Assembly: GCA_963795435.1 (NCBI GenBank)
Contig: CAWCHV010000009.1
Span: 186,001 to 250,000 of the forward strand
Reading direction: 5' to 3'
DNA length: 64,000 bases
Origin: JAFKFI01 sp963795435
GTDB taxonomy: Bacteria; Pseudomonadota; Alphaproteobacteria; Acetobacterales; Acetobacteraceae
The translations under genes and the position numbers were made by a program. The notes below the pieces were generated by a model, which saw nothing but the letters and a program-made list of their open reading frames with translations, ran no database searches and was not told the DNA's origin. Below are positions 1-8,773 of this stretch, one piece after another. Position 1 is the first letter of the stretch; each line of letters begins with the position of its first letter.

Positions 1-1
1 G

Positions 2-64
2 CTCACCTTCAACGCCGCGGATTTCCGTCGCTTCGGCAACCTAATCGAGCTCGTTCCGCCATGA
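2..64 (+). CDS. VapC-like PIN-domain toxin, C-terminal end only
   Basis: The window opens inside a reading frame whose last 20 codons read LTFNAADFRRFGNLIELVPP before TGA. The pattern LTFN-x-x-DF-x-RF followed by a short beta strand and a terminal proline is how many VapC-family PIN RNases end, the Asp-Phe segment being the last conserved acidic block. VapC toxins cut tRNA or rRNA and are held by a VapB antitoxin; the antitoxin and the first three acidic residues would lie upstream of the window. The call rests on 20 residues only. Confidence 0.6.
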   Translation, partial: LTFNAADFRRFGNLIELVPP

Positions 65-224
65 GGTCGATCCATCACCAGGCGAGCCGCGGCCCCGGAC
101 CCGCTGGTGCGGCCAGGTAGTAGTGCCCCAACTCGGCGACGGCGGCGGGCGAGGCGCGGGCTCTGGGATCGGACCGGGCGGAACCGGCCGCGGACGTGGC
201 GGAGCAGCGTCAACGATGACCTGG

Positions 225-437
225 TCAGCGATCGCGCGTCTTCGTCCGGTGGCGACGCGCGGGCTTGACCGGGGGCAGGGGCTTCCATCCGGCGATGGTG
301 CGGACGCAGCGCTGTGCCTCGGCGTTATCGGTGATGAGGGGGAAGTGGCGGCGCAGCTCGACCACGGCGGAGAGTTCGCCGCCCTGCTGCAGGGCGGCCC
401 GGATGGCGGCGGCGGTCGCCTCGTCGACGACGAACAT
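225..437 (-). CDS. Small conserved-looking hypothetical protein, 70 aa
   Basis: A compact reading frame starting MFVVDEATAAAIRAAL, with a helical N-terminal half, a central VELRRHFPLI segment and a basic C-terminus after GWKPLPP. I recall similar short proteins in other alphaproteobacteria but know no function. I chose the internal ATG at 437 over an in-frame ATG at 551, because the upstream 38 residues are Arg/Ala-rich and look like non-coding translation. No domain, signal peptide or membrane segment is visible. It could be cytoplasmic and regulatory, but nothing in the sequence shows this. Confidence 0.5.
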   Translation of the reverse strand: MFVVDEATAAAIRAALQQGGELSAVVELRRHFPLITDNAEAQRCVRTIAGWKPLPPVKPARRHRTKTRDR

Positions 438-547
438 GCCGTCAGCATGGGGTCGCCCGGGGCGACGGGCAAGCGCGCCGGCGGCGCGTGCTTGGCTCGC
501 AGCACCCGCGTCACGATCGCGGCCCGGCCGGCGTGGGTGGGGTCGGG

Positions 548-664
548 TCATCCAACCATAACGGCACGGCGCAGATCGTCGCCCGTTGCCTCGACCCAGA
601 CGGCGCCGCCCTGGCAGCAGGCGAGCAGCTGGACGAGGTCATTGCGGCGGATGGCGTCGGCCAC
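548..664 (-). CDS. Possible very small protein, 38 aa
   Basis: A GTG-started frame upstream of the preceding small gene reads VADAIRRNDLVQLLACC, then GGAVWVEATGDDLRRAVMVG and TGA. Its composition (regular acidic/basic alternation, no low-complexity Arg/Pro runs) looks more protein-like than the overlapping frames. There is no recognisable family and no strong ribosome-binding site. It may be the remnant of a longer gene. The rest of 438-735 shows nothing else I can support. Confidence 0.25.
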   Translation of the reverse strand: MADAIRRNDLVQLLACCQGGAVWVEATGDDLRRAVMVG

Positions 665-735
665 GCGAGGGCGAGGACACCGGCGCGCGGCCGGGATCGT
701 TGCTCCGTGCTCGTGCCGCGTAACCTGGCTGTCGA

Positions 736-1233
736 TTACTCGCCTTCGCGTGACGCCCGGATCCGCCGCGTTCCGCGAATGACTGGAACCGATAGGTCCA
801 TCACGAAGCGGATGCGCGGCAGATCGGTGTCGCTGAGGCTCGCGGTCGCGACCACCGGGTGAACCGCGCGAACGCCGGGGGCGTTCCAGGCCTCGGCATC
901 GAAGCGCCCGATTTCCGGCCGGCCGCGTTCGGCCTTGTGAATCGTGTGGCGCGGGTCGACCTGAATGAGCAACGGACCGGTCGAGCCTCCGTTCGAACCG
1001 GCCAGCGGTGCGAGCGCCAAGGTCACCCAGTTGATGAACTGCACGTCACCGCCGGAGATCGGCTCGGGGTTGATCAAGCCACATTCAAGGACGACCTTGC
1101 CGTCGCGCGACGCCAAATCGGTGATCCGGTCGTGGCGGCGGACGAGCGACACGTCGCCAGCCAGCGCCGATAGGCCCCAGCGCGCGCTAAGCGCCCGCGC
1201 CGCCGCCTCGGTGCTAGCGACCGCGCCGAGCAT
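736..1233 (-). CDS. Hypothetical protein, 165 aa
   Basis: A frame with good protein character from the ATG at 1233 (MLGAVASTEAAARAL...). The central part, DGKVVLECGLINPEPISGG then VQFINWVTLALAPL, alternates beta-like and helical stretches, and the C-terminal half has several Val/Ile-rich strands. An in-frame ATG at 1440 exists, but the additional 69 residues are Arg/Pro-rich and probably untranslated. I do not recognise a family; no signal peptide, transmembrane segment or metal motif is evident. It is transcribed away from the DUF3072 gene that starts about 270 bp to its right. Confidence 0.5.
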   Translation of the reverse strand: MLGAVASTEAAARALSARWGLSALAGDVSLVRRHDRITDLASRDGKVVLECGLINPEPISGGDVQFINWVTLALAPLAGSNGGSTGPLLIQVDPRHTIHKAERGRPEIGRFDAEAWNAPGVRAVHPVVATASLSDTDLPRIRFVMDLSVPVIRGTRRIRASREGE

Positions 1234-1503
1234 GAGCCCCCGCGGATGCGCCCCCGCGCGACGGGACGGATTCCGGTCCGTAACGGGATATGCTGACTTG
1301 CGGCCGTGCTCTCGTCCAGGGGTCGCAAAGCGAGCCCCGGGCGGAGACGGCCGGCCGCAGGAGATCTCGGACGCGAACGCGCGATCACAGGCGGTGGTGC
1401 TACGCGGGGCTCCGGTTTCCGGCTGACATCGCGTCTGCAAATTTTGTCCGCGCTAGGCTCCTACATGCGGGAACAAATCGGGTCCATGATCGTTGCCAGG
1501 GGT

Positions 1504-1728
1504 ATGAGCACCAATCCCAAAACCGATCTCGATGATGGAAACCTGCCCTCCAACGCGGTCAAGAATCCCGACGATTGGACGACCGGCGACGAGCGAATGA
1601 CAGGCGCCCAAGCCTCCTACCTGAAGACGCTCTGCGAAGAGGCCGGCGAGCCATTCGATGATACGCTGGCCAAGGCCGAGGCATCGAAGCGGATCGACGC
1701 GCTTCAGCAGAAGACAGGGCGGGGATAA
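1504..1728 (+). CDS. DUF3072 family protein, 74 aa
   Basis: The product begins MSTNPKTDLDDGNLPSNAVK and contains the block WTTGDERMTGAQASYLKTL followed by EEAGEPFDDTLAKAEASKRI, which is the DUF3072 signature (a short protein of unknown function common in proteobacteria and actinobacteria, often beside stress or DNA-repair genes). Its length is normal for the family. The start is the ATG just after GGGGT at 1500-1503; longer upstream in-frame extensions are low-complexity. Here it lies close to the Ku/LigD locus, which fits the usual neighbourhood but does not establish a function. Confidence 0.8.
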   Translation: MSTNPKTDLDDGNLPSNAVKNPDDWTTGDERMTGAQASYLKTLCEEAGEPFDDTLAKAEASKRIDALQQKTGRG

Positions 1729-1840
1729 TCGGCGCAAACGGGCGCCGATCCGGCAGACTACCTTGCACTGCTATGTGACTGGTTCCCAACTCGCCCACGC
1801 TTCGATACCCAGGGCGATCCTGCAAGCAATGAGGCACGCC

Positions 1841-2023
1841 ATGGCGATCCTCCGCTTCCAATGCCCCGAATGCGGCTTCGGTCACCGCGAGATCGGCCAT
1901 CTCATGGATGAGGGCGAGATCTACTGCGTCGTCTGCGTGGAAGAGCAGCGGCGCTATATCCGCGTCCGCTGCTGGGAAGAACCAGATCAGGCCCGCTTGC
2001 GTCCACCTTTGGAGGCCGCCTGA
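1841..2023 (+). CDS. Small zinc-ribbon-like protein, 60 aa
   Basis: The protein reads MAILRFQCPECGFGHREIGH and then EIYCVVCVEEQRRYIRVRCW. Two Cys pairs (CPEC near residue 8 and CVVC near residue 29) spaced like a zinc ribbon suggest one structural zinc. Such small Zn-ribbon proteins may bind nucleic acid or act as accessory subunits; no specific role is visible. An alternative start 12 bp upstream (ATG at 1829) adds MRHA. Its last 37 bp overlap the end of the convergent Ku gene, an antisense overlap of 3' ends. Confidence 0.6.
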   Translation: MAILRFQCPECGFGHREIGHLMDEGEIYCVVCVEEQRRYIRVRCWEEPDQARLRPPLEAA

Positions 2024-2955
2024 GGCGGCTTTGCGGCCTCTTCGGCGGCTTCGGTCTTGCCGCCCTTGATCGCCAGCTTGAGACCGGGCTGACGGCGCAC
2101 ATCGTCGGGTGAGGGAGATTTCTTCTTCTTGGGCGCCGGCGCGCTCTTCGCCGCGACGGTTTCTTTCGGCTCGTCGACGGTCTGACCCAGGCTCTTTTTC
2201 AAGGCTGCCATCAGGTCGATCACGTTGCTCCGCTCGGCAGGAATTTCTTCCTCGGTGTCCACGCCCTCGCCCTTGAGCTTGGCGTCCAACATCGCGCGAA
2301 GCCGGGTCTCGTAGCGATCCTCGGTGTCGGCGGGGTCATACTGGGCCGACTGCCGTTCGATCAGCTGGGTGGCGAGCGACACCATCTGCGGGTCGGTCTT
2401 GAGCCGCCCGGCGTCCTCGAACAGCTCCTTGGGGCTGTTCAGGTCCCGCTCCTCGTAGAGCGTGTGGGCCATCAGCCCGGCGCCCATGGGGCGCAGCGCG
2501 ACGGTTCGCTCCCGCTGCGCGATCACCACCCGCGTCAGCGCGACTTTGCCCGTTTGGGCGATGGCCTCTCGGAGAACCGCATAGACGTCCTCGCCCGCCT
2601 GGCCGTCAGGCGCAAGGAAGTAGCTCGCATCGTAGTACATCGGATCGATGGAATCGGCGTCGATGAATTTCTCCACCGTCATCACCGCGGAGCTCTCGAC
2701 CTTGACGCTGTCGAGGTCCTCCTGGGTCACGATGAGGTAGTGATCCTTCTTGAACTCGTAGCCCTTGACGAGATTGCGCCGCTCCAGCTCCTGCCCCGTT
2801 TCACCATCGACCGTCACCATGCGGACGCGGTTGCCGGTGTCCGGATTGATTAGGTTGAAGCGGACGGCTGACCGGTCATGCCGGGCGTTGTAGAGAGCCA
2901 CCGGACAGGAGACGAGCGCCAGCCGCAGGTGGCCGCGCCAAACCGGTCTCGCCAT
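1987..2955 (-). CDS. ku: Ku protein, non-homologous end joining
   Basis: Bacterial Ku is a homodimeric ring that threads onto broken DNA ends and recruits LigD. The protein begins MARPVWRGHLRLALVSCPV and has the Ku-core hallmarks YEFKKDHYLIVTQEDLD, then SIDPMYYDASYFLAPDG and the ALRPMGAGLMAHTLYEE strand, covering about residues 8-250. The C-terminal tail (about residues 260-322) is Lys/Pro/Ala-rich (APAPKKKKSPSP), as in many proteobacterial Ku proteins where basic tails help DNA threading. At 322 aa it is full length and the frame is unbroken. I chose the ATG at 2955 because the family starts there; the preceding 29 codons are not conserved in character. Its partner ligD lies divergently about 750 bp away. 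Confidence 0.96.
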   Translation of the reverse strand: MARPVWRGHLRLALVSCPVALYNARHDRSAVRFNLINPDTGNRVRMVTVDGETGQELERRNLVKGYEFKKDHYLIVTQEDLDSVKVESSAVMTVEKFIDADSIDPMYYDASYFLAPDGQAGEDVYAVLREAIAQTGKVALTRVVIAQRERTVALRPMGAGLMAHTLYEERDLNSPKELFEDAGRLKTDPQMVSLATQLIERQSAQYDPADTEDRYETRLRAMLDAKLKGEGVDTEEEIPAERSNVIDLMAALKKSLGQTVDEPKETVAAKSAPAPKKKKSPSPDDVRRQPGLKLAIKGGKTEAAEEAAKPPQAASKGGRKRA

Positions 2956-3430
2956 CAGGCGTCTCCCACAGGCTGTCGGGACCACTGCGCCTGCGCCAGC
3001 TCGCAGCCGCCAATATCCGTCCTGCTGAACGTGCCAACCCAATCGCTTGTCATGTTTTCAACTCGCTAACGCCATCCGATCTTGCATCACCATGCAACGA
3101 AGGATTGCCACGGCGAGACGTTAGGAAAAGGCGGAGCTGAAGCTGAGCTCGATTGTTTTGCTGAGATCGCAGATGAACCCGGCCAGCTAAGCCGCTAACA
3201 CGATGGACGAAGCACCTGCCCGGACGTCCTCGCTACACTCTTTGGTGATCGGCGACTTGCCGGAGACATTCGACTAGGATCGGTGCAAGGAGAGGCACGA
3301 TTGCACGGCCCAACCGCCGCTCACCGATGTCACTCATCGCGGCCGCCTTCGAATTGCTGTCGATCACGCCTTCCCGGATCGCAGCCGCTTCGGCATAGCG
3401 ACGGGCGACGGTGTCGTACCGCGCCCCCTT

Positions 3431-3680
3431 GACCGGCCTGAGGGCACGCGCGGGCTCCTTGGTCCAATGTGGAACCAGCCCCCAGTGCAGAACGTCCAAG
3501 CGGCGCTCGTCGGTTTGCGGGTGGCGGCGCAGCACGGGGGCGGATCCGTCGTCGCAATCCGCCAGGAGGGTGCAAAATTCGGCAGCGGCGCATCGAGGGT
3601 GAGGCGGAATTGCCGGGCAAGCTCGCGAGGGGAGCGACCGAGGTGATAGAGGCGGCACCTGCCGCGAGCTTGAGGCCGCA
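3431..3680 (-). pseudogene. SRAP-family (YedK/HMCES-like) peptidase remnant
   Basis: Two overlapping minus frames together resemble the N-terminal part of SRAP proteins, which crosslink to abasic sites in single-stranded DNA. One frame gives RSPRELARQFRLTLDAPLP and NFAPSWRIATTDPPP; after a frameshift near 3560 the other gives RLDVLHWGLVPHWTKEPARA. The catalytic Cys2 of the expected MCGRY start is not in place (the frame reads ARGRCRLYHL), and the protein stops resembling SRAP after about 85 residues, where the essential downstream His/Glu region should follow. From 3430 to 3233 the frame stays open but I do not recognise it. It sits between ku and ligD, a natural DNA-repair neighbourhood, but is clearly dead. 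Confidence 0.7.
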
Positions 3681-3710
3681 CCGGCGAATTCTCAACAGGC
3701 TGCGGCGGCC

Positions 3711-6465
3711 ATGAAGCAGCGTGGCGATCCCGCTGGCGGCACCGCGCCGGCCGCGTCGGCGCGCGGCGGCGGCATCGTCCGCGACACCTCGATCCGCGCC
3801 TATCGTGCCAAGCGCGACTTCTCCCGCACCGCCGAGCCGGCGCCCGCGCCGGCGATGGGCGGCGAGGGCGCGCCAATGTTCGTGGTGCAGAAGCACAATG
3901 CCCGCCGCGCCGGGCTGCATTGGGACTTCCGGCTGGAGCATGGCGGCGTGCTGTGGAGCTGGGCGGTGCGCAAGGGACCCTCGCTCGATCCCGCCGACCG
4001 GCAGCTCGCCGCGCATGTCGAGGACCATCCGCTCGACTATGCCGACTTCCAGGGCCGCATCCCGGAGGGGCAGTACGGCGCCGGCGAGGTGGAGACCTGG
4101 GACCGCGGCACCTGGGAGCCGATCGGCGATCCCGAGGCCGCCATGCGCAAGGGCGACCTGCAATTCGTGCTGCACGGCACCCGCCTCAACGGCGGCTTCC
4201 ACCTGGTTCGGCTCAATCGCCGCGAGCGCTCGCGCCAGGACGCCTGGTTCCTCATCAAGGGGCACGACGAGCACGAGCGCCCCGGCATCGACGCGCTGGC
4301 CCTCGAGACCGAGGTGCCGCCACCGGCGCCACCCGCCCAGGAGACCGGCGGCCGCGCCAAGCGTCCCGCTGCCGGCGCGGTGCGCGGGGCACTGCCGCGC
4401 GAGCAGGCGCCCGAGTTGGCTTCGATCGCCGAGGCGCCGCCGGCGGGCGAGGGCTGGGTGAGCGAGATCAAGTTCGACGGCTACCGCCTGCTCGCCCGCG
4501 TTGATCACGGCGAGGTCTGTCTGCTGACCCGCAACGGCCATGACTGGGCGGATCGCCTGCCCGCCGTGGCCAAGGCGGTCGCGGCTCTCGGGGCCCGCAC
4601 CGCGCTGCTCGACGGCGAGCTGGTCGCCCTGCGCGAGAGCGGCGCCTCGAGCTTCCCCGATCTGCAAGCCGGGCTCTCGGACGGGAACGACGGCCAGCTG
4701 ACGTTCTTCCTGTTCGACCTGCTGCATCTCAACGGCTGGGACCTGCGGCCCTGCGCCTTGCGGGATCGCAAGCAGGCCTTGGCTGGCCTCGCCGACTGGA
4801 ACGGCATGCTGCGCTACAGCGACCATGTCGAGGGACACACGGCCGAGTTGCGGCGGCGGGCCTGCGGCATGGGGCTGGAGGGCATCATCTGCAAGCGCGC
4901 CGACGCGCCCTACCGGCCCGGCCGGGGCAAGGACTGGCTCAAGGTAAAGTGCCAGGGCCGCGAGGAGCTGATCGTGCTGGGCTGGACCTTGCCGGGCGGC
5001 AGCCGCACGGGTCTTGGCTCCTTGCAGCTCGGCTACCACGACCAGGCCGGCGGCCTGCACTACGCCGGCGGGGTTGGCACCGGTTTTACCGAGCGGGAGC
5101 TGACCGAGCTGCGCGGCCGCCTCGACCCCGTGGCCGCCGAGCCGCCGACCGAGCTGCTGGTCGCCGGCGAGCCGTTGGAGCCGGGGATACACTGGGTGCG
5201 CCCCGAGCTGGTCGCCGAGATCCAGTTCACCGCCTGGTCGGGGGCGGGCAGGGTCCGCCACCCGGTGTATCTTGGGCTGCGAGGATAAGAGCGCCGAGCA
5301 GGTCGTGCTGGCCCCGCCCGACCCGGAGGCCAAGCGCAGCGTGGTCAAGCCGCGCGCCGCGCCGGGCCGCGTCTCGGTCGCCCGGCGTGGGCCGAAGATC
5401 GCGGTGCCGCCCCTCCGTCGCCCGCAGTCAGCTCGGGAGAGCACCGGCGCGGTGAACCCACGCCCATCCGTGGTGATCGCCCATGCGCCGAAGCGGGGCC
5501 GCGAGACGATCGGCGGCGTCGAGCTGTCGCATGCCGATCGGCCGCTCTGGCCGGGGGTCACCAAGCGCGACCTCGCCGAGTACCTGGCTCGCCGTCGCCG
5601 ACTAGGCGCTGCCCTGGATTGCGCAGCGGCCGCTGGCGATCGTGCGCTGCCCGGAGGGGATCGGCGGCGAGCACTTCTTCCAGAAGCGCGGAAACGGCCT
5701 GCTCCCCGAGCAGATCCGCGAGGGTTCGGCCACGGGCTCGCCCTTCCTGGTCATCGACGACGCCGCGGGCCTGGTCGCGATGGCGCAGGTGTCGACGTCG
5801 AGCTGCATCCCTGGGGTGCCGCCGAGGCCGATCCGCTGCATCCGGACTGGATCGTGCTCGACCTCGATCCCGGCGAGGGCGTCGCCTTCAGCGAGGTGAT
5901 CCAGGCGGCGCACGACGTGCACGACCGGCTCAAGGCGCTCGGCTTCGCCGCCTTCCCGCGCACCACCGGCGGCAAGGGGCTGCATGTCGTGGTGCCCATC
6001 GCGCCGCGTGCCGACTGGGAGCAGACCAAGGCGTTCTGCCGCACCTTCGCCGAGGCGATGAGCCAGGAGGAGCCGCATCGCTTCCTGCCCACCCTGTCGA
6101 AGGCGGAGCGGCGCGGGCGCATCCTGATCGACTATCTGCGCAACGGGCTCGGCAACACCGCGATCGGCTCGTTCGGCCCGCGCGCGCGGGCCGGGGCAAC
6201 CGTCGCCATGCCGCTTTCCTGGAGTGGGGTGAAGCCCGGGCTCGATCCCGCCGCGTTCACCATCCGCAGCGTGCCCGACCTGCTGCGCCGATGGACGCGC
6301 GATCCGTGGGACGGCTTCCGGGAGACCGCCCAGCCGATCCCCGAGCTCGCCCTGCAGCCGACCAGAATCGCGACCACCAAGTCAGCGGGGCCGCGCGCCA
6401 CGCCTGCAGCCGGCGGTCGCGTCTCCGGCATCGTTGTCGCGCACAAGCCGCCAAAGCGGAGTTAG
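3711..6465 (+). pseudogene. ligD: Multifunctional ATP-dependent DNA ligase LigD (PE-Lig-Pol), frame-broken
   Basis: LigD processes and seals DNA ends bound by Ku. The first open frame (3711-5288, 525 aa) holds a 3'-phosphoesterase domain (about residues 55-175; HWDFRLEH, EDHPLDYADF, EGQYGAGEVE) and the adenylation/OB ligase domains (about 235-525; KFDGYR carries the AMP-lysine, then LDGELVAL, LEGIICKR, WLKVKC). A frame break near 5280 separates this from the AEP polymerase domain (5290-6465; LDLDPGEG metal motif, GFAAFPRTTGGKGLHVV). Inside the polymerase part, bases about 5595-5800 read correctly only in another frame (GIGGEHFFQKRGNGLLPEQ), so two compensating indels scramble some 65 residues. 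The order PE-Lig-Pol is that of Pseudomonas and rhizobial LigD. Unless these are base-calling errors, ligase may still be made alone without polymerase. Confidence 0.9.
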
Positions 6466-6694
6466 CTGCTTGGCCGACCGATGCGTAGTGGGAATTCGGG
6501 CGGCTTGTCTCCGGGGATCGGGGCCCGATCTACCGACCAAGCAAAAAACGGAACTCGATGTGACCATCGCAACCACAGAGCCGGACAGCCGTACGGCCGT
6601 CCGCTATAAGTGGACACTTAGCGATCCACATTAGGTGGAACGAAGGATCCCAAATCTGCGCTCTGGATGGTAGGCGGGTTTCAGCGGACGCTTA

Positions 6695-7853
6695 TACCAG
6701 GACTTCTCTGATCAGTACCCATGCGCCCAGTCTCGCAGCCCAAGGGACATGATTCTCCAAGGTTGATCGACGAGTTTGTTCCAGGCGTCGCAGCAATGGT
6801 CGACCAGGTTGTCGTAGCAGGTGAACACTCGGTTGGAGAGCCAGTTGTCGCGCATGAACTCCCACACGTTCTCTTGCGGGTTCAGCTCTGGGCATTTGGC
6901 GGGCAGCGACACGATTGTGAGGTTGTCGGGCACGACGAGCTTCTCGGACGTGTGCCATCCGGCTTGATCGACAAGAAGCGCCGCGTGCCGTCCGGGCGCG
7001 ACCTGCGCCGAGATCGCCGCCAGATGCAGGCCCATCGCCTCGGTGTTGCACCAGGGCAGGATCAGGCCGACGCTCTTGCCCTCTTTGGGGCAGATGGCAC
7101 CGAAGATGTAGGTCGAGGCCGTGCGCTGGTCGTGTGGGGCGGATGGCCGGGTGCCGCGTTTCGCCCAGCGTCGCGTGATCTTGTTTTTCTGACCGATGCG
7201 CGCTTCATCGCCGAACCAGATCTCTACATCGCCGGGAGCGACGCCCTTCTGGCGCGCGATCGCGTCCAGCTGCGCGGGGAAGCTTTTTTAAAAGCCTCGA
7301 TGGCGCCCTCGGCCTGCGCGTGATGACGCGGACGCGCGGACAGCTTGCGATACCCCATCGCGCGCAGCTCGCGGCCGAGCGTCTGCTTGGCGATGGTGAC
7401 CTGGAACTCGTCCCAGACCCATTGGCACAGGTCGATGATGCGCCAACGCACCACGCCATGAATCGCGGGGATCGGCCCGCTCTCGATCATCTCGGCCAGC
7501 GCCGCGCGGTGCCTGTCGTTCAGCCGCGACGGCTGACCGGGCGCCTTGCGATCGACCAGGCCGTCCGGGCCATGGGTGTTGAGCTTGACCACCCAGTCGC
7601 GCACGATCTGCAACGTCACACCGCCGATCCGGGCCGCCTCCGTGCGGCTCGCACCATCGTAGATCGCCGCCAACGCCAGCAATCGCCGCGCCTGCGGACC
7701 GTCCTTGCTCCGGCGGGCAGCGGACCGCAGCTGCGACGCATCAAAATCGGCCCGAAGCGGGATCGGCATGGCGAACTCCTGCGTTCGCCGTCTTGAATCA
7801 GAACGCCGCCGCGTCGGGGAAGCCCCTCGAGTCACAATCTCGAAGCCTTGGTA
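6695..7853 (-). mobile_element. IS630-family insertion sequence, copy 1
   Basis: A 1159-bp element bounded by imperfect inverted ends, TACCAGGACTTCTCTGA at the left and, read inward from the right, TACCAAGGCTTCGAGA. It is nearly identical to the copy at 33549-34706 but in the opposite orientation; I noticed one small length difference near the left end and at least one substitution. It has landed inside an older, related IS630 gene that continues at 7854, so insertions are nested here. Confidence 0.88.
6712..7769 (-). CDS. IS630-family transposase (two frames joined by a -1 shift)
   Basis: The first frame runs from MPIPLRADFDASQLRSAAR at 7769 to beyond a run of six A (T6 at 7284-7289 on the top strand); the second frame carries the catalytic half. 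Joining them by a -1 slip on A6 gives a protein of about 352 aa: an N-terminal helix-turn-helix region (RRLLALAAIYDGASRTEAAR), then the DDE catalytic block with GDEARIGQ, LLVDQAGWH and PELNPQENVWEF. A -1 programmed frameshift on an A-run is known in several IS630 elements, and copy 2 has exactly the same arrangement, so the split is probably functional and not damage. Whether it is active cannot be read from sequence. Confidence 0.88.
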
Positions 7854-8305
7854 TTACTGATGGCGCGGGCGAGCAGACAGACGGCGATACCCCATGGCGC
7901 GCAGTTCACGGCTCAGCGTCTGCTCGGACACGCTGACCCGAAACTCCTCCCACAACCACTGACACAGATCGACGATGCGCCAGCGCACCACGCCATGCAC
8001 GGCTGGCATCGGCCCATCCTCGACGACGGCCGCCAGTGCCGCCCGATGAGCTGCATTCAGTCGCGGCCTCGCGCCAGGAGCCTTGCGGTCGATCAGCCCT
8101 TCGGGCCGTGCGCGTTCAGCTTCAGCACCCAGTCCCGGATAATCTGCAGCGTCACCCCGCCGATCTGGGCCGCCTCGGTGCGCGTGGCGCCGTCATAGAT
8201 CGACGCCAGCGCCAGCAGGCGACGGGTCTGACCGGCGTCTTTGCTCTCGCGTGCTGCCAATCGCAGGCGCGAGGCATCAAGATCACTCCTCAGCGGGATC
8301 GGCAT
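7854..8305 (-). pseudogene. Older IS630-type transposase remnant, N-terminal half
   Basis: The frame from 8305 (MPIPLRSDLDASRLRLAAR) is clearly a diverged relative of the neighbouring IS630 transposase. It breaks after LNAHGPKG, and continues one base out of frame as LIDRKAPGARPRLNAAHRAAL through WRIVDLCQWLWEEF to SARPRHQ, where IS630 copy 1 interrupts it at a TA. The catalytic half is missing. This element was therefore already resident and probably already frameshifted when copy 1 inserted. Confidence 0.8.
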
Positions 8306-8320
8306 GGCGACGCTCCTCGG

Positions 8321-8436
8321 TTCTGGTGCACGCCGTGCTTCGTCGCCAGCTGCGCCGTCGTCAGCTCACCACGCAGCGCTCGAGAGCGACCTTCGCCTTC
8401 AATTCCGCCGAATACCTCTTCCGCTTGCCCGTCATC
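8321..8436 (-). pseudogene. IS3-family OrfA fragment
   Basis: Short minus-strand debris: one frame gives MTGKRKRYSAELKAKVALE and, one base out of step, the next gives LRGELTTAQLATKHGVHQ. Together these are the helix-turn-helix start of an IS3-family OrfA (IS407-like subgroup). Nothing of OrfB remains. It abuts the older IS630 remnant, so it was probably truncated by that insertion. Confidence 0.7.
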
Positions 8437-8551
8437 GGGTCCGTCCTCCAGCCAGGGCGAACCAAGCTTAAGCACCTGTCCGATTTTCCGGGACCACCTC
8501 AACCTTCCAAAAACGCCACCTTGGCCTTCGCACCGAGCAAGGGAAAACGTT

Positions 8552-8728
8552 ATGATCGACCGCTATACGAAAATCGTTCTGACCGTGATTGCCGTCTGCC
8601 TCGTTGTGCTGGTGGGGCAAAAGTTTGTCGGCCTCGCGAAAGCTCAGTACCGTGGCCCGACGCACGTTGTCGTCGATTCTTGGGGAGCCTACGTGGCGAC
8701 CTTTCCAATTCCGGTGCATCCACAGTGA
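8552..8728 (+). CDS. Small single-pass membrane protein, 58 aa
   Basis: MIDRYTKIVLTVIAVCLVVL provides one transmembrane segment (about residues 7-25), followed by a short periplasmic-looking domain with GPTHVVVDSWGAYVATFPIP. Small proteins with this layout recur in alphaproteobacteria; the function is unknown. It stands alone after IS debris and is convergent with the patatin-like gene 45 bp downstream. An A-rich stretch (AAGGGAAAA) just before the ATG may serve as ribosome-binding site. Confidence 0.6.
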   Translation: MIDRYTKIVLTVIAVCLVVLVGQKFVGLAKAQYRGPTHVVVDSWGAYVATFPIPVHPQ

Positions 8729-8773
8729 CGGCCGATTAGGCGACTTTCCATAAAGCCGTTCTGGCACTTCGGC

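Noticed and set aside
123..782. A 219-codon plus-strand frame over the first kilobase
   Set aside because: Gly/Arg-rich shadow in GC-rich DNA; the minus-strand frames have better protein character.
3330..5564. A 744-codon minus frame opposite ligD
   Set aside because: It is the antisense of the strongly conserved PE and ligase domains and has no recognisable motif of its own.
6521..6535. Rho-independent terminator after ligD at the GATCGGGGCCCGATC palindrome
   Set aside because: No T-run follows and the loop would be only one base.
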